NCBI RefSeq assembly: GCF_001039355.2
Contig: NW_019775513.1
Coordinates: forward strand, 770,041 to 830,040
Source: Lingula anatina
Lineage: Eukaryota > Brachiopoda > Lingulata > Lingulida > Lingulidae
Length of the DNA: 60,000 nt
Direction: 5' to 3'
The position numbers and the translations under genes were made by a program. The notes beneath the pieces are model-generated. The model ran no database searches. It was given only the letters and a program-made list of their open reading frames with translations, and was not told the origin of the DNA. Below, piece by piece: positions 1-13,053 of this stretch; the stretch's first letter is position 1; the number at the start of each line of letters is the position of its first letter.

Positions 1-2448
1 TGATATGATTTTAAACGTTACATATAGGTAAAACAAATTGCATATGGTTATCTGACCCTTTAAGTCGTAGAGATGGGGCGTTTAACGTCAAATCCACAAA
101 GAAACATATTAGTTGCACATATCATTAGTATTAGTATCATTAGTAACTATTTATTTAGTTAGTTGTTTACAGCCTCTTTTCTGGAATAAACCTGACAACA
201 TGCAAATTATCGAACAGGGACGCTCTCTTAAGGCAGTAGCAGGTAAAGTTCACGATTGTGATCAAGATAAAACGCTACTTCGAAGTAATCAATCAATAGC
301 GTGACTATATCCAGGCTTCTCGTCGGTTAATTAAGGACCTAACGTAAAATCATGTGTTAAATGTGTTCATATTTCTTCCCATTCACTGGTGGATATCTCT
401 GCCCGCTGAGGACACAGCATTTAAGGCGTCCCGGGACCAAACCATCTGAGGTTACTTCAACGAAAAACACGTCTTCTGGGGAATACACTGCTTACTTAAG
501 CGTGTATAGATACGGAATTACATTTCTTTTCATTTTTTTTTCTTTCCAGAAATTCTGAGGTTAATCGCTTCAACTTTCTCCGGCGTTTAAAGAAAGAATA
601 GGGGACTGTATTTTGTTGAACTGGCGTTTCGAATGTTAGAGCGTTTTTTTATCGTCTCCGATAAACAGGTTTCAGACATCAAATTACTAGCAGCTTAACG
701 GTGTAGTCATGGTAACTTTAATTACAGGTGATTTTAATATTGAGGAAATATAACCTATTCAATGACCTCTATTCTAGAGAGAAATACCACACAAGTAGGG
801 TTTCAAACAATTCCCCCATATTTCATCTCAGTACATAGTTTATGGAGTCATGCACACAACAGGTGAAAAAAGAAGACTTGCAGTGTAAAGCGTGTTATAA
901 AAACCATCCACCTATTCCAAAAACACGAATACGCTTTAATGTCGATAATTCAATAAACATAGCATGAAAAAAAAACAATGTATATTCATAATTTCTTATT
1001 TACTCCAACAAACCAATTTTTGAATTGTACATGGTAAAACTATTTTCTCAACTCCGTGAACCTGGTCATAAAAAACAATCAACCTAAAATACATAAAACA
1101 GTAATATGTTATATAGTAGTGATGAATACAACACATTGAGCAGTGGTTTCTTAGTTGGATTAGAAGTTAAAACTGTTTCGAATCTGATATAAGTCTGACG
1201 ATGTCCAATCTTAAGCCTAGAATTTAGGTAAAAATCAGTAATATCTTTTAAAATGGATAAAATGCTGAACCAGAGTTCATTCACGTAATTTGTACAGAAT
1301 TTTCACACACACAAAAAGATAAATGAATTAACTTTGAACGAAGTGCATGTAAGAAATCTTCATCTTAGAATGAGCGTAGGAGAAACTTATTATTATTTTT
1401 TGTGCTTACTCCTACCAGCCAAAATTCTACCTCAGTATTTTTCCGAGCAAGTACTTTATATTTTTAATAAAAATTAAACATTTGTGGTTTTTTCTCTCAA
1501 GCCGCCCTTCGCTGTGATATGTCACTCATGGGCTTTAGAATCAAAATGGGTTTAACTTAGATCCAGTCGCAAAGCATCTTAAGATAAGTTTTCGTGACGC
1601 GCGCAGGTGTCACCAAGAACGCTAATATTCCTTGGCACTTACGATGACCGTGGTGGCTTAAGTACACTAACCCACACGTTTGACGTAGAAATCTGCAGTG
1701 TGGTAATGCTATGAATATACCTTGCAGTTATTTTGCTTGTAGAGTATCATGGCGGCGAATCCGTCACTTTGTACAGCTTTTAAGTTATGAAGTTATTATC
1801 CGCAACCCCTACTTTGTAACAATGAAAATTTGATGAAGTACAGGGTTTTCCTTTTCTGAGATACACATACTACCGAAAGGCGTTTTGTAAGATGAGTTTT
1901 ACCTGATTCGCCACAGATTGCATTTATATATATTAAATTTATCATTAATGACTTATTTTCCAGATAAAAGCATCACCGTTCCCGCTGTAATACTCTAAAT
2001 ATATATAAACAATATCACAAAGACCACTACTACTTTATACCAGATTTCACATGTACTATTTCGTTATCCTATCGACTAAATTTACACTTTGAGCTTGTTG
2101 AATATGTAAGCTTATAGGAGGTTCAATATGAGCCTCCCAATCGTCGTGAAATCTTCATAAAATTTCTCATACCTATGCACTATGTTAACACCTATGCACT
2201 GTACGCAAGCTATTCAAAGTTGAGCATTTAGTCCACAAAGTTCGTGTTGACTTTGTTCAAAATAAATGTAACAGCTACCTGTAACAACATTCTAATATTT
2301 ACCACAAAACTATAGACACGTTTCAGCAAACATAACACGAGGCAAGCTCTGGCGTCATGGTTTTCTGCATTACATTTTGACATTATCATTTCAAGATGAT
2401 GTCATTTGATTGCGTCATCACATGGTGGAGCATCACAACGTGACGTCA
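1..2448. other. Non-coding flank downstream of the GPCR gene
   Basis: No coding exon is recognisable on either strand. The sequence is AT-rich, with only short open frames that lack codon bias or known motifs. No clear AATAAA signal was seen on the minus strand just after the GPCR stop, so the end of that transcript is not located. Confidence 0.5.
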
Positions 2449-3687
2449 TCACATGGTTAGTTTAGTTTCTTCGGTAGGCTCAGTAATAGTCTCATTCAAG
2501 ACCATAGCAGTTTTATGCTCTCCATTCTTCTTGTGCTCGTCACTGTCATCTGTGACGATGTCACTGGTGGTAAGCCGCTTGCACGTAGATCCATTCCTAC
2601 CGTGGTCTACAGACCGCATGCGTGTTAGAACATAACCGTTGTCGTCCTGTGTTTCCTTGTGGCAGTTGCACAACTTTTTCAGTTTTGTAAAGAGTATCCC
2701 GTACCCGTGCCGTACTTCTTTCAGTCGTATACCATAAATCAGCGGGTCTGAGATTGAGTTTAGGAAGAACATAATGTTGGTGATAATCTGCAGTAAAGTG
2801 AATACTAAATCCGAATTTTCATGATTGACTATGGCAAATATGCTGGCCAATGTTCCAGGAGTCCAGAAGAGAATTATCGTTGCAAGAAGGATTGCAATCG
2901 TTGTTGTAAGCCGGTCATGGTGTGAGCGTTCCCCGGCGGGGAGGCAATGATCGCCATATTTGCTAACTTTTCTAGCCTGAGCGTAGATCATGATATAGAT
3001 GGCAACGTTGACCACGGATAGCACTATGGTGGTTATGGCAAGATAGTATTCTCTGTACAAAATATACCTCTTGTAATGGTCGTCGCATGTTGTAACACTC
3101 TGCGCTAGGGCGATCCCGTGCATTATAAAATACGTGCACACCACCAGAACGCAAGACAGTATAATGGAGATCAAAGCCCGACGGTTAGTGACCATTGAGG
3201 AGTACCGCAGCGCGTGACTGACCGACAGATACTGATTTATTACAAGTCCGGTCGTGGCCAAAAAAGGCGGAATAATGAGGTAGCAGGACAAGTCTGAGAG
3301 AGTGTTTCCCGCACACAGTTGCTCGTCGCTCAGTTGAAAATCGACCGCAGACTGGAACATGACGGTCGCTGTGGTTGCGCCTACAAAACAGATAAATAGC
3401 AAAAGCCAGTCAGAGATTGCCAAGTACATCAAAAAATAATGAAACGGCCTCCATGGTTTGTGAGGAATAAGCCACAAGGCAAGAATAGAAACGAAGTTGA
3501 ATACCATCCCAATGAAAGTAACTACTGCCATGGTTGGATAGAACCATTTGTTTAAGGCTGTCTCGTCGAATCCTGTTTTGTTCCTTTCCATAGCGGTATC
3601 GTTCTCCGTACTAAACATTGGGGCGAGCACCGTAGTGTTTAAAACTATGGCATAATTAACCATAGATGTCGTTGCCTCCGCTGCCAT
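2449..3687 (-). CDS. Class A (rhodopsin-like) G-protein-coupled receptor, MECA-like
   Basis: Single uninterrupted 412-residue frame; the stop TGA is the complement of 2449-2451. It is a seven-helix plasma-membrane receptor. The N-terminus has three N-glycosylation sequons (N17, N29, N36). TM1 carries N64 in GMVFN; TM2 has LAISD with D93; TM3 ends NQY (151-153) where DRY is usual; TM6 has FWTP (274-277); TM7 has NSISDPLIY (310-318), the DPxxY form. TM5 (about 212-236) has no proline. The stretch after TM3, ALRYSSMVTNRRA, resembles melanocortin receptors, and a TM5 without proline is also typical of the MECA group. The tail has a CNC pair near 339-341 that could be palmitoylated. The ligand is unknown. 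Losing Asp and Arg of DRY could alter coupling or basal activity, which is inference. ECL2 has C201, and C125 could be its partner. The first ATG is used because it gives a normal-length N-terminus; an upstream coding exon cannot be excluded. Confidence 0.9.
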   Translation of the reverse strand: MAAEATTSMVNYAIVLNTTVLAPMFSTENDTAMERNKTGFDETALNKWFYPTMAVVTFIGMVFNFVSILALWLIPHKPWRPFHYFLMYLAISDWLLLFICFVGATTATVMFQSAVDFQLSDEQLCAGNTLSDLSCYLIIPPFLATTGLVINQYLSVSHALRYSSMVTNRRALISIILSCVLVVCTYFIMHGIALAQSVTTCDDHYKRYILYREYYLAITTIVLSVVNVAIYIMIYAQARKVSKYGDHCLPAGERSHHDRLTTTIAILLATIILFWTPGTLASIFAIVNHENSDLVFTLLQIITNIMFFLNSISDPLIYGIRLKEVRHGYGILFTKLKKLCNCHKETQDDNGYVLTRMRSVDHGRNGSTCKRLTTSDIVTDDSDEHKKNGEHKTAMVLNETITEPTEETKLTM

Positions 3688-4438
3688 ATCTCTCCCTGAA
3701 TAAATGGTTCATAAACTAATTAGTTTCAGTGTCTTTCTCGTAATTCGATTGACAGTTTTTGGGATCGGGAAGCCAATTACTTCTGACAATTTGCAATCAA
3801 ACAAATATCAAAGCCTTATCGCTGCGATGCAAATGACAAAAAAATCATCCGTTCCTGTTGCCAGTATATTATGTAGATCCTTTAGGAGAACTACGCTTAT
3901 AAGCAGCGTGCTGTCGAAGAAGTCTCCCTGCGATGTCGTTTCATAGTACATAAAGATACATCATCTTATCACATACGTCTTGATGCTCTCTGGAGCACAG
4001 AGTGGTGGCTCTACAGGGAGATTCCTGTATTCCCTTATTAACGTGCGCTCTCGGTTGGTAATTGCTACAGCAATCTGAATGGTTTCAGATTTGAAGACAG
4101 AGTAGAACCACGTGTTCGTTTTTTGGATCTCCTGCTAGTGATGTAAAGGCGCCCCATGTGCTGATCTTAAAACCCGGTGGTACATGGACTTTCTTTCACG
4201 GGGAGTAGGGTTAATATCTGGAAAGAAAATACCATGAAACATTTTACAGGTAAAGCAGACGTACCTGCTGTGAAATTAACTAACTTTGTTAATCGCATGT
4301 GTGTCTGTATATATTTTGAGAATAAGTGAGGGAGTGTGCGTACGCATGTTCTTTTTTCCGAGCGAGGCCTTGACTCGTGAGCGCGTTTGTTTGTGACGTC
4401 TTTTAGAATATTTATAGAGACAAATGCGTGTGTGTGTT
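3688..4438. other. Intergenic stretch upstream of the GPCR
   Basis: Contains no recognisable exon. The GPCR promoter should lie in its left part, but no strong TATA box or initiator could be picked out with confidence. It ends in a GT-rich stretch followed by a T run that begins the duplicated region. Confidence 0.4.
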
Positions 4439-4671
4439 TTTTTTTTTTTTTAACGTTATATGCTGTTCATATTGAAAGTGGTATCGAACGTGACCCACGT
4501 TTCACATTAACTGTGCAGGCCCGTAGCCAGGGGGGATCGGGGGGTTCGAAAGAACGGCCTTTTTTGTCGAGAAAAAGTCCGCTCTGGGTAAAATTTGGTA
4601 TAGGTACACGAAGATTTAAAGGTACATACGAACCGAGCATAGGTAGAGCGTGGATATCCAGTAACACATGT
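4439..4671. repeat. Partial first copy of the duplicated unit (about 0.22 kb after a T run)
   Basis: From 4453 the sequence matches 4686-4904 and the start of the unit at 7450 almost base for base, including the left end of a MITE at 4516. It stops abruptly at 4671 after acacatgt. An N follows at 4672 and then a new T run. Only this left end of the unit is present. Confidence 0.85.
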
Positions 4672-4672
4672 N

Positions 4673-7426
4673 TTTTTTTTTTTTTACGTTATATGCTGTT
4701 CATATTGAAAGTGGTATCGAACGTGACCCACGTTTCACATTAACTCTGCAGGCCCGTAGCCAGGGGGGATCGGGGGGTTCGAAAGAACGGCCTTTTTTGT
4801 CGAAAAAAAGTCCGCTCTGGGTAAAATTTGGTATAGGTACACGAAGATTTAAAGGTACATACGAACCGAGCATAGGTAGAGCGTGGATATCCAGTAACAC
4901 ATGTAAACCACTTCTACTAGTTTCTTATTCGACTAAAATAAATTCGACATGCCAAGGGATAAACTGAATAGATCACTTGATCAGCCATAAAAGAGCTTTA
5001 AACTGCTCCTTTCTTTAAATTGGTCGGAAATTTAACCTACTTTCGTGACCTATTTTTCTGCCCCATTGGCATACAGCATAGAATGCTAGCAGAAAAATCC
5101 GTTCAAACATAACTTTCGGGTAAAATTAAACAATGCCTTTTGGTTATTCTCTTAGTTATACTATTTGAAACTATATGCTGGTATTTGGTTGGTTTTTGTG
5201 ACAAAAAATTGACTTTGTATGCATCTTTAAGGTAAAAGAGATGCTTTTCTGAAAAAGAAACGCCCCTTTGAAGTTGCTGGCTGCCGGTCTGATCTTCAAT
5301 GACATAAAGTCACATTGCCTTTGGCAGAGAGCATAACATGTCATGCCTTCTACCCTGTAGCAAAACAGCCTCCACAAAATTTTCTTGACGGACACGCGAT
5401 GTAAACGACCTTTCGGCACTCAATGCCTAAATATTAGCTATATGCAACTGGTGAGACTGAAAGTTAAAGGGTTTCAAAAGTATAACTAACTGATTCTATT
5501 TTTGTGATCCAGTTAAGTTGCATATCTTTAGATATACCTCGTTAAAAACGTTAACAGTCTGACGTGAAGATAACATGTAAAAATATGATACATGGCACAA
5601 CAGTTATTTCATATATAAATATTAACCAGATTTTACTTAATGTGTACATGTATCTCTGCCACTTACGTGGTCAGTTTCACAGTATCGTGCAGCCTATCTG
5701 ACCGCCACGGACACTGCCTCTCATGCACATATCAAGCAGACGCATTAGATAGAAATCACTTATGGCATTCAAGCAGACGAGGTATATATATAATTCTACT
5801 TTTCGGCTACTTGGATATACCCTGCAACCAAGTTCATACCCACATCACAACGCAGGTCTCCTGAAATGTTAATCATGTCTTAATAAACTGGCAGACAGAC
5901 AGCAAGGAACTTACAGTTATGTCTCGTTGAAACAGGACTGCGACCCTTCCTCGACCACGGCGTTCACGAAATTTTAACTCTCACCCGTCTAGGCTCTACT
6001 CTATTTTTGCCACCTATTTGTGTGTACACCATTTACCAGCAATTGCAACTTACATCCGGTAAACGTCGGGCTTATGGCCCCATGAAAAATGATTTTCGCC
6101 TACTCTCGCCAAGAGTCGCAGGGATATATAGTCACCGGTCGCAAGGCTTTTGCAAGTGTTTTGAACTGTTCCATACGGACGTTAACCCCTAGGCGACCGA
6201 TGAAGAGAGAGACGGAGACTACTGAGATTTCTTGGACATTACCAAGATATTTCGCGACTGATGGAGAGGAAAGGCCAAAATTCACTCTCACAAGCCTGGT
6301 GTCAAAGTAGTGTTGGCTTAAAAATCAAAATCAACGAGAAATTCTTCAACCCAAATCGCTAGCTATTGCCAAACCCGCATTTCTATAATGGATAGACACA
6401 ATTAATATTACAATAAAGGGGCGTTTTTACCTGCTTTCCGTATTATTCGATTATTGGGTCGGCCTATACAACTTGTCCCGTATGCATTTCGCTTGCGTCT
6501 AGCTTAATATGGCCACAGCCGCTGTGTCGTTGAAAGAATCTAAAGTCAAAGTACTAAATCTCCTGCAATTCTTCACCTATACGTCGTTAAATTCGACTCG
6601 TGATCTATTAGTATTCCTATATATCATTCTGGCTATCAGTCCGCTATAACTACCGAATATCATTGGAATCTTACCTGCCGTCTGCTGCGCACACCTTCCC
6701 CTATATTACCTGTACGATTTGCGCACCTGCGCGACGAACCGTATTTGTGATTAAATTGGAGAGCCAAGTATCCACACTCTTGCAGTGAATAGTCTAAATA
6801 TGCAAGCTATTTTGCAACTAATCAAATCGCAGTTTTGCATGTGCCAACTTTTTGCTGTATTCAAAAAAGCCGTCATGCCCCAGTAATTAATAACTTTTTG
6901 CGTCGTCTTTTTGACCCTTGTTTGTCTGATATTTTACACACCACGGTTAAGGCATTTCCAAATCCACATATACTTAGTATTCGATAATGGAGACAAGGAA
7001 ACTGCATAATACTCTTCGTGAGATTTCTGAATCCCAAAGAAAAAACAGCGAATATTGGATTAAATGTGTGAAGAATGCCTACACATAATCCACACTTCCC
7101 GCGCCCTGAGGCTGTATCATATGTCCATATTGCTGCTATAGGCTTCTGCACTGTTGCCTCTATACCAGCACATTTTTTTCTTCTGTCAGAGTGGGCACAC
7201 TCAAAATATCACTGAACAGTAAATCACATTAGTTATTAATGCATGTCAAGCTGTGCAGTTATTCAATCTCTCACGCAAGAATTTCCATGCACTGTTTATT
7301 TCATTCTTATTAGATTTTCCAAGTACTACTGGTACTGGTACTACATGCGTGCACACGCAAATGAAATCTTTGAAATTGCAGATTTACTCTGATATATATA
7401 TATATACCTACATATATATATATATA
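4673..7426. repeat. Tandem segmental duplication, first full unit
   Basis: About 2.75 kb, starting with a T run and running to a TA-rich stretch near 7400. The next unit repeats it at an offset of 2,764 bases (4686 aligns with 7450). By eye, long blocks are identical with scattered single-base differences and different TA-repeat lengths (near 5782 versus 8550). The small open frames inside are not convincing genes: none has a known motif. The copies are flanked by single Ns at 4672 and 7427. Confidence 0.9.
4749..5291 (+). mobile_element. Long derivative of MITE family A (first full unit)
   Basis: The left end CAGGCCCGTAGCCAG and the right end CTGGCTGCCGGTCTG are imperfect inverted repeats. 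The sub-terminal parts (gggggttcgaaagaac at the left, ctgaaaaagaaacgcccc at the right) match the short element at 47823-47990. The interior is longer and has no transposase. No target duplication is seen at these ends, so the limits are approximate. Confidence 0.6.
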
Positions 7427-7427
7427 T

Positions 7428-8546
7428 NTGTGTGTTTTTTTTTTTTTTAACGTTATATGCTGTTCATATTGAAAGTGGTATCGAACGTGACCCACGTTTC
7501 ACATTAACTGTGCAGGCCCGTAGCCAGGGGGGATCGGGGGGTTCGAAAGAACGGCCTTTTTTGTCGAGAAAAAAGTCCGCTCTGGGTAAAATTTGGTATA
7601 GGTACACGAAGATTTAAAGGTACATACGAACCGAGCATAGGTAGAGCGTGGATATCCAGTAACACATGTAAACCACTTCTACTAGTTTCTTATTCGACTA
7701 AAATAAATTCGACATGCCAAGGGATAAACTGAATAGATCACTTGATCAGCCATAAAAGAGCTTTAGACTGCTCCTTTCTTTAAATTTTTGGTCGGAAATT
7801 TAACCTACTTTCGTGACCTATTTTTCTGCCCCATTGGCATACAGCATAGAATGCTAGCAGAAAAACCGTTCAAACATAACTTTCGGGTAAAATTAAACAA
7901 TGCCTTTTGGTTATTCTCTTACTTATACTATTTGAAACTATATGCTGGTATTTGGTTGGTTTTTGTGACAAAAAATTGACTTTGTATGCATCTTTAAGGT
8001 AAAAGAGATACTTTTCTGAAAAAGAAACGCCCCTTTGAAGTTGCTGGCTGCCGGTCTGATCTTCAATAACATAAAGTCACATTGCCTTTGGCAGAGAGCA
8101 TAAAATGTCATGCCTTCTACCCTGTAGCAAAACAGCCTCCACAAAATTTTCTTGCCGGACACGCGATGTAAACGACCTTTCGGCACTCAATGCCTAAATA
8201 TTAGCTATATGCAACCGGTGAGACTGAAAGTTAAAGGGTTTCAAAAGTATAACTAACTGATTCTATTTTTGTGATCCAGTTAAGTTGCATATCTTTAGAT
8301 ATACCTCGTTAAAAACGTTAACAGTCTGACGCGAAGATAACATGTAAAAATATGATACATGGCACAACAGTTATTTCATATATAAATATTAACCAGATTT
8401 TACTTAATGTGTACATATATCTCTGCCACTTACGTGGTCAGTTTCACAGTATCGTGCAGCCTATCTGACCGCCACGGACACTGCCTCTCATGCACATATC
8501 AAGCAGACGCATTAGATAGAAATCACTTATGGCATTCAAGCAGACG

Positions 8547-8580
<34 letters not shown>

Positions 8581-10218
8581 CTACTATTCGGCTACTTGGA
8601 TATACCCTGCAACCAAGCTCATACTCACATCACGACGCAGGTCTCCTGAAATGTCAATCATGCCTTAATAAACTGGCAGACAGACAGCAAGGAACTTACA
8701 GTTATGTCTCGTTGAAACAGGGTTGCGACCCTTCCTCGACCACGGCGTTCACGAAATTTTAACTATCACCCGTCTAGGCTCTACTCTATTTTTGCCACCT
8801 ATTTGTGTGTACACCATTTACCAGCAATTGCAACTTACATCCGGTAAACGTTGGGCTTATGGCCCCATGAAAAATGATTTTCGCCTACTCTCGCCAAGAG
8901 TCGCAGGGATATATAGTCACCGGGCGCAAGGCTTTTGCAAGTGTTTTGAACTGTTCCATACGGACGTTAACTCCTAGGCGACCGATGAAGAGAGAGACGG
9001 AGACTACTGAGATTTCTTGGACATCACCAAGATATTTCGCGACTGATGTTGAGGAAAGGCCAAAATTCACTCTCACAAGCCTGGTGTCAAAGTAGTGTTG
9101 GCTTAAAAATCAAAATCAACGGGAAATTCTTCAACCCAAATCGCTAGCTATTGCCAAACCCGCATTTCTATAATGGATAGACACAATTAATATTACAATA
9201 AAGGGGCGTTTTTACCTGCTTTCCGTATTATTCGATTATTGGGTCGGCCTATACAACTTGTCCCGTATGCATTTCGCTTGCGTCTAGCTTAATATGGCCA
9301 CAGCCGCTGTGTCGTTGAAAGAATCTAAAGTCAAAGTACTAAATCTCCTGCAATTCTTCACCTATACGTCGTTAAATTCGACTCGTGATCTATTAGTATT
9401 CCTATATATCATTCTGGCTATCAGTCCGCTATAACTACCGAATATCATTGGAATCTTACCTGCCGTCTGCTGCGCACACCTTCCCCTATATTACCTGTAC
9501 GATTTGCGCACCTGCGCGACGAACCGTATTTGTGATTCAATTGGAGAGCCAAGTATCCACACTCTTGCAGTGAATAGTCTAAATATGCAAGCTATTTTGC
9601 AACTAATCAAATCGCAGATTTGCATGTGCCAACTTTTTGCTGTATTCAAAAAAGCCGTCATGCCCCAGTAATTAATAACTTTTTGCGTCGTCTTTTTGAC
9701 CCTTGTTTGTCTGATATTTTACACACCATGGCTAAGGCATTTCCAAATCCACATATACTTAGTATTCGATAATGGAGACAAGGAAACTGCATAATACTCT
9801 TCGTGAGATTTCTGAATCCCAAAGAAAAAGCATAGCGAATATTGGATTAAATGTGTGAAGAATGCCTACACATAATGCACACTTCCCGCGCCCTGAGGCT
9901 GTATCATATGTCCATATTGCTGCTATAGGCTTCTGCAATGTTGCCTCTATACCAGCACATTTTTTTTCTTCTGTCAGAGTGGGCACACTCAAAATATCAC
10001 TGAACAGTAAATCACATTAGTTATTAATGCATGTCAAGCTGTGCAGTTATTCAATCTCTCACGCAAGAATTTCCATGCACTGTTTATTTCATTCTTATTA
10101 GATTTTCCAAGTACTACTGGTACTGGTACTACATGCGTGCACACGCAAATGAAATCTTTGAAATTGCAGATTTACTCTGATATATATATATACCTACATA
10201 TATATATATATATATATT
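7428..10218. repeat. Tandem segmental duplication, second full unit
   Basis: Repeats 4673-7426 in the same direction. It begins with a TGTG and T-run stretch after an N at 7427 and ends in TA repeats near 10180-10218, after which similarity to the first unit stops. Single-base differences are scattered; for example, ggttgcgaccc near 8721 replaces ggactgcgaccc in the first unit. No gene is recognised inside. Confidence 0.9.
7513..8058 (+). mobile_element. Long derivative of MITE family A (second full unit)
   Basis: This is the duplicate of the element at 4749-5291 with the same termini and interior. It was carried by the segmental duplication rather than inserted independently, because its flanks are the same on both sides. 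Confidence 0.6.
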
Positions 10219-12864
10219 ATACTAGATATATATATACTTATATATACGTACTGTCCCCGGTTAAATTTGTTGTGCCAAAAATGCTGCCAATTTTTTTTAT
10301 TCCTTGATTCTCTTTTGAAATAAACCAACGCACTTAAACTTTCCAGTAAAATGTCTTTTTAGCAAGTCTTGTTCAAGTGCAGAGCTAGTTAGTATCCCCA
10401 ACACAGACGCTGCGCGTTTTTCTATGGCATTAATGATGAATTAATGAAATGTCATGCAAGCCCAATACTTCTGAATATACTTCACACCTGTGCTAAATAA
10501 TCAAGCACTTCTCCTCCCCAAAACGCAGAAACATGTTTACTGAAAAAATACGCTGCCTGAGCAGTTGCATAATCATATTTTCTGTATATCATGTAACGGA
10601 ATTCATGCTGATTAATGAAGCAATGACGTAGTACTGATCAATACGGGATTTATGGGTGAACAAATGATGAAATTGTGATTGATTCCATGGGGGGCTTAAT
10701 TTGACACCTTAACAAGCGATTGCACGTAATATGAAGCCAGAACCAAACATCTGTATACATTACTACTGTCCAACACCACCGTCATTTTCACTTAATTTGG
10801 TTTTCTACAAAGCTCAGGTATTAACAAACAATAAGCGTTAGAATCGAGGCCAATGAAGGTATAGCTTAAACCTCCTATACGTGACTTTCAATCATTCATC
10901 ATTTTTCAGCCGCTGAAGAGTACCAAATACGTTCTTCAACGTTACCTGTATTCTGCTCATGAACGGAAGTTTTCTTCCCTGCGGCTAGAAAAGTGACTTT
11001 ACGTATTAATAATGAAACGCAGCGTCGTTGATTTCACCCTTGATCGGTTGACGTCTCTGTGTAGCATGACTGCATCTTGAATTAAAGAGTTCATTCCACC
11101 TTATTTCTCACCTCAACTGCTAACGCCGTTGCGGTTCAACGGCCTCCAATCACGTTCGCTTCGCACAGAGGTCAGGATCCCAAAACAACTCGTGAACTAT
11201 GCTATTTTTCTGCGCTGAATTTTCAACTCGACGAGCAGTGGGTTCTTAGCGTTCTGTTACTGGCACTGCCCCCAAGTTCACCGATATTTAACTGACATTG
11301 GAAATCCCAGCAGCGACCCCTCGCAATGAACTCCAATCCAATTTGTGAATGCTAATTTGTTTCAGAGTAACTAGGCGAGATTTTAAAAATATACCTGGGT
11401 ACATAAACATATTATAATTGTTGTTTGGCATGCCTATTATTTTCACTTACAGACTTCCCCATCACGGACCCTTTGACCTGGCCTGTAAAGTCATGTTTTG
11501 TCACTTCGGTCTCTATTCCTTTCTTTTAGTCATGTCCACAAATATCGCGCCATTGTTATAGCGCCCTTTAGCCTTCATCGGTTATAAAGAAGTACAGGCG
11601 TCCCCGCCAATGAAACGCGCCTCAGTTTTCTATCCTTTAACACTGTTCCTTTGTTTTGTTATTTTCTGTGACTTTTCATCTAAATGCTTTCTGTAGAGAA
11701 AGTTTTCAAGATTGTTTTATGAATGCAGAGAAAATTTTGGGTTAGGTCGTATCGGCCAGCTGATGGAGTCTGCTGATCTAAATTAGTCTTGATTGAAAAA
11801 TTCCACAGCGAATCAATCGATATTATAAGGCACGCATGACGAAATAAATGTTCTACCGATATAAAACGTCGAATTTGGGAAATATTGACGAGGTAAGTCC
11901 AGATTTGAAAACATATTTTAAAACATAAAGAACAAAGTAAATGAAACTTACGAGTTTTTTTTTATATGCGTGTTACATCTGTCTCTCGTGGTTCCTTTCA
12001 TACTTGATACTTTTCATGAACAACGGTTGCATTTTACCTTAAACGTTACCTAAAACCGTATTCCTTAATTCGGTTCGTTTATTTAAGATATGATAAATCA
12101 TATAAGTTCACTTTATGTAATGAATGAACATTAGAATCAGCAGAAATATTTCTAGTTGTTTTTAGAGGTCTTAAAATATTTCCTCTTTCACGTGCAAAAG
12201 CAGGGTATTGACAGAGGCGATGACAACAATACAACTCGGCTTTTAAATACCCATAAATATTTATCATTTGTCAAACAACTGTCCATCAAAGTCAACGGTT
12301 GGTGTTAACAGAGGTTTATTAGGATTTTCCTCTCTCAATACCTAACCTTAAAGACAAAATATTCCACCAATAGACCTTTACTTAAAAATCAGAGCTGGCA
12401 AAGTATTTAAGACATCGAACCATGCCACATGCGCACCAATGAAGCGAAACCGCCAGTAACTTTTAAGTCTCAGTGACGTCAACAGTTGTTTTCCACCTCT
12501 TCAATACACCCAAGAAACACATATTACATCATGCCTCCGAACAAATAACAGCCGTAAATAATCCAATCATTCATAGTGATTTAACGACAGATCGATTCCC
12601 GCGTCGGAGCAGGTGTTTGATCGCATTCAATCTTTGATTGATTATGCAAGTTCATTTCATGATACAAAATGTTGAGACCACGGCTAACAGCAAACAGGTG
12701 GCTAGGTAAATGGAACAGCTGTTATAGGGACGGGTGGGAATTGACACATTTGGCCAAAATCCCTTGCCCCATAAAATTCCTTGAATAATTCGATGTGAGT
12801 GTTGTTAAAAAACGCTGCTTATACATGTATCATACCGTTTTATAAGTGCCAATTCATTTAGCGG
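10219..12864. other. Gene-free stretch
   Basis: No exon, RNA gene or transposon was recognised here. The first bases continue the TA-rich sequence at the end of the duplication. The short open frames look random. Confidence 0.4.
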
Positions 12865-13022
12865 TAATATAGTATAACCACGCCACTATACCTAACCACT
12901 TCACTGGCATAGTAAGCAGGGGCGGATCCAGAGATTTTCTGACAGTCTTCCAATTTATCTTCGTTGATCTAACCTCTATTTCTGACCGTCTACCGACAAA
13001 AAAAAAAAANNNNNNNNNNNNN

Positions 13023-13053
<31 letters not shown>

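Noticed and set aside
4540-4560. ggttcgaaagaac resembling a tRNA T-arm
   Set aside because: It recurs as part of MITE family A and has no matching A-box or acceptor stem.
5640-6310. Open frames shared by both units of the tandem duplication
   Set aside because: They are shared only because the DNA is duplicated. They overlap in several frames, are short, and show no domain.
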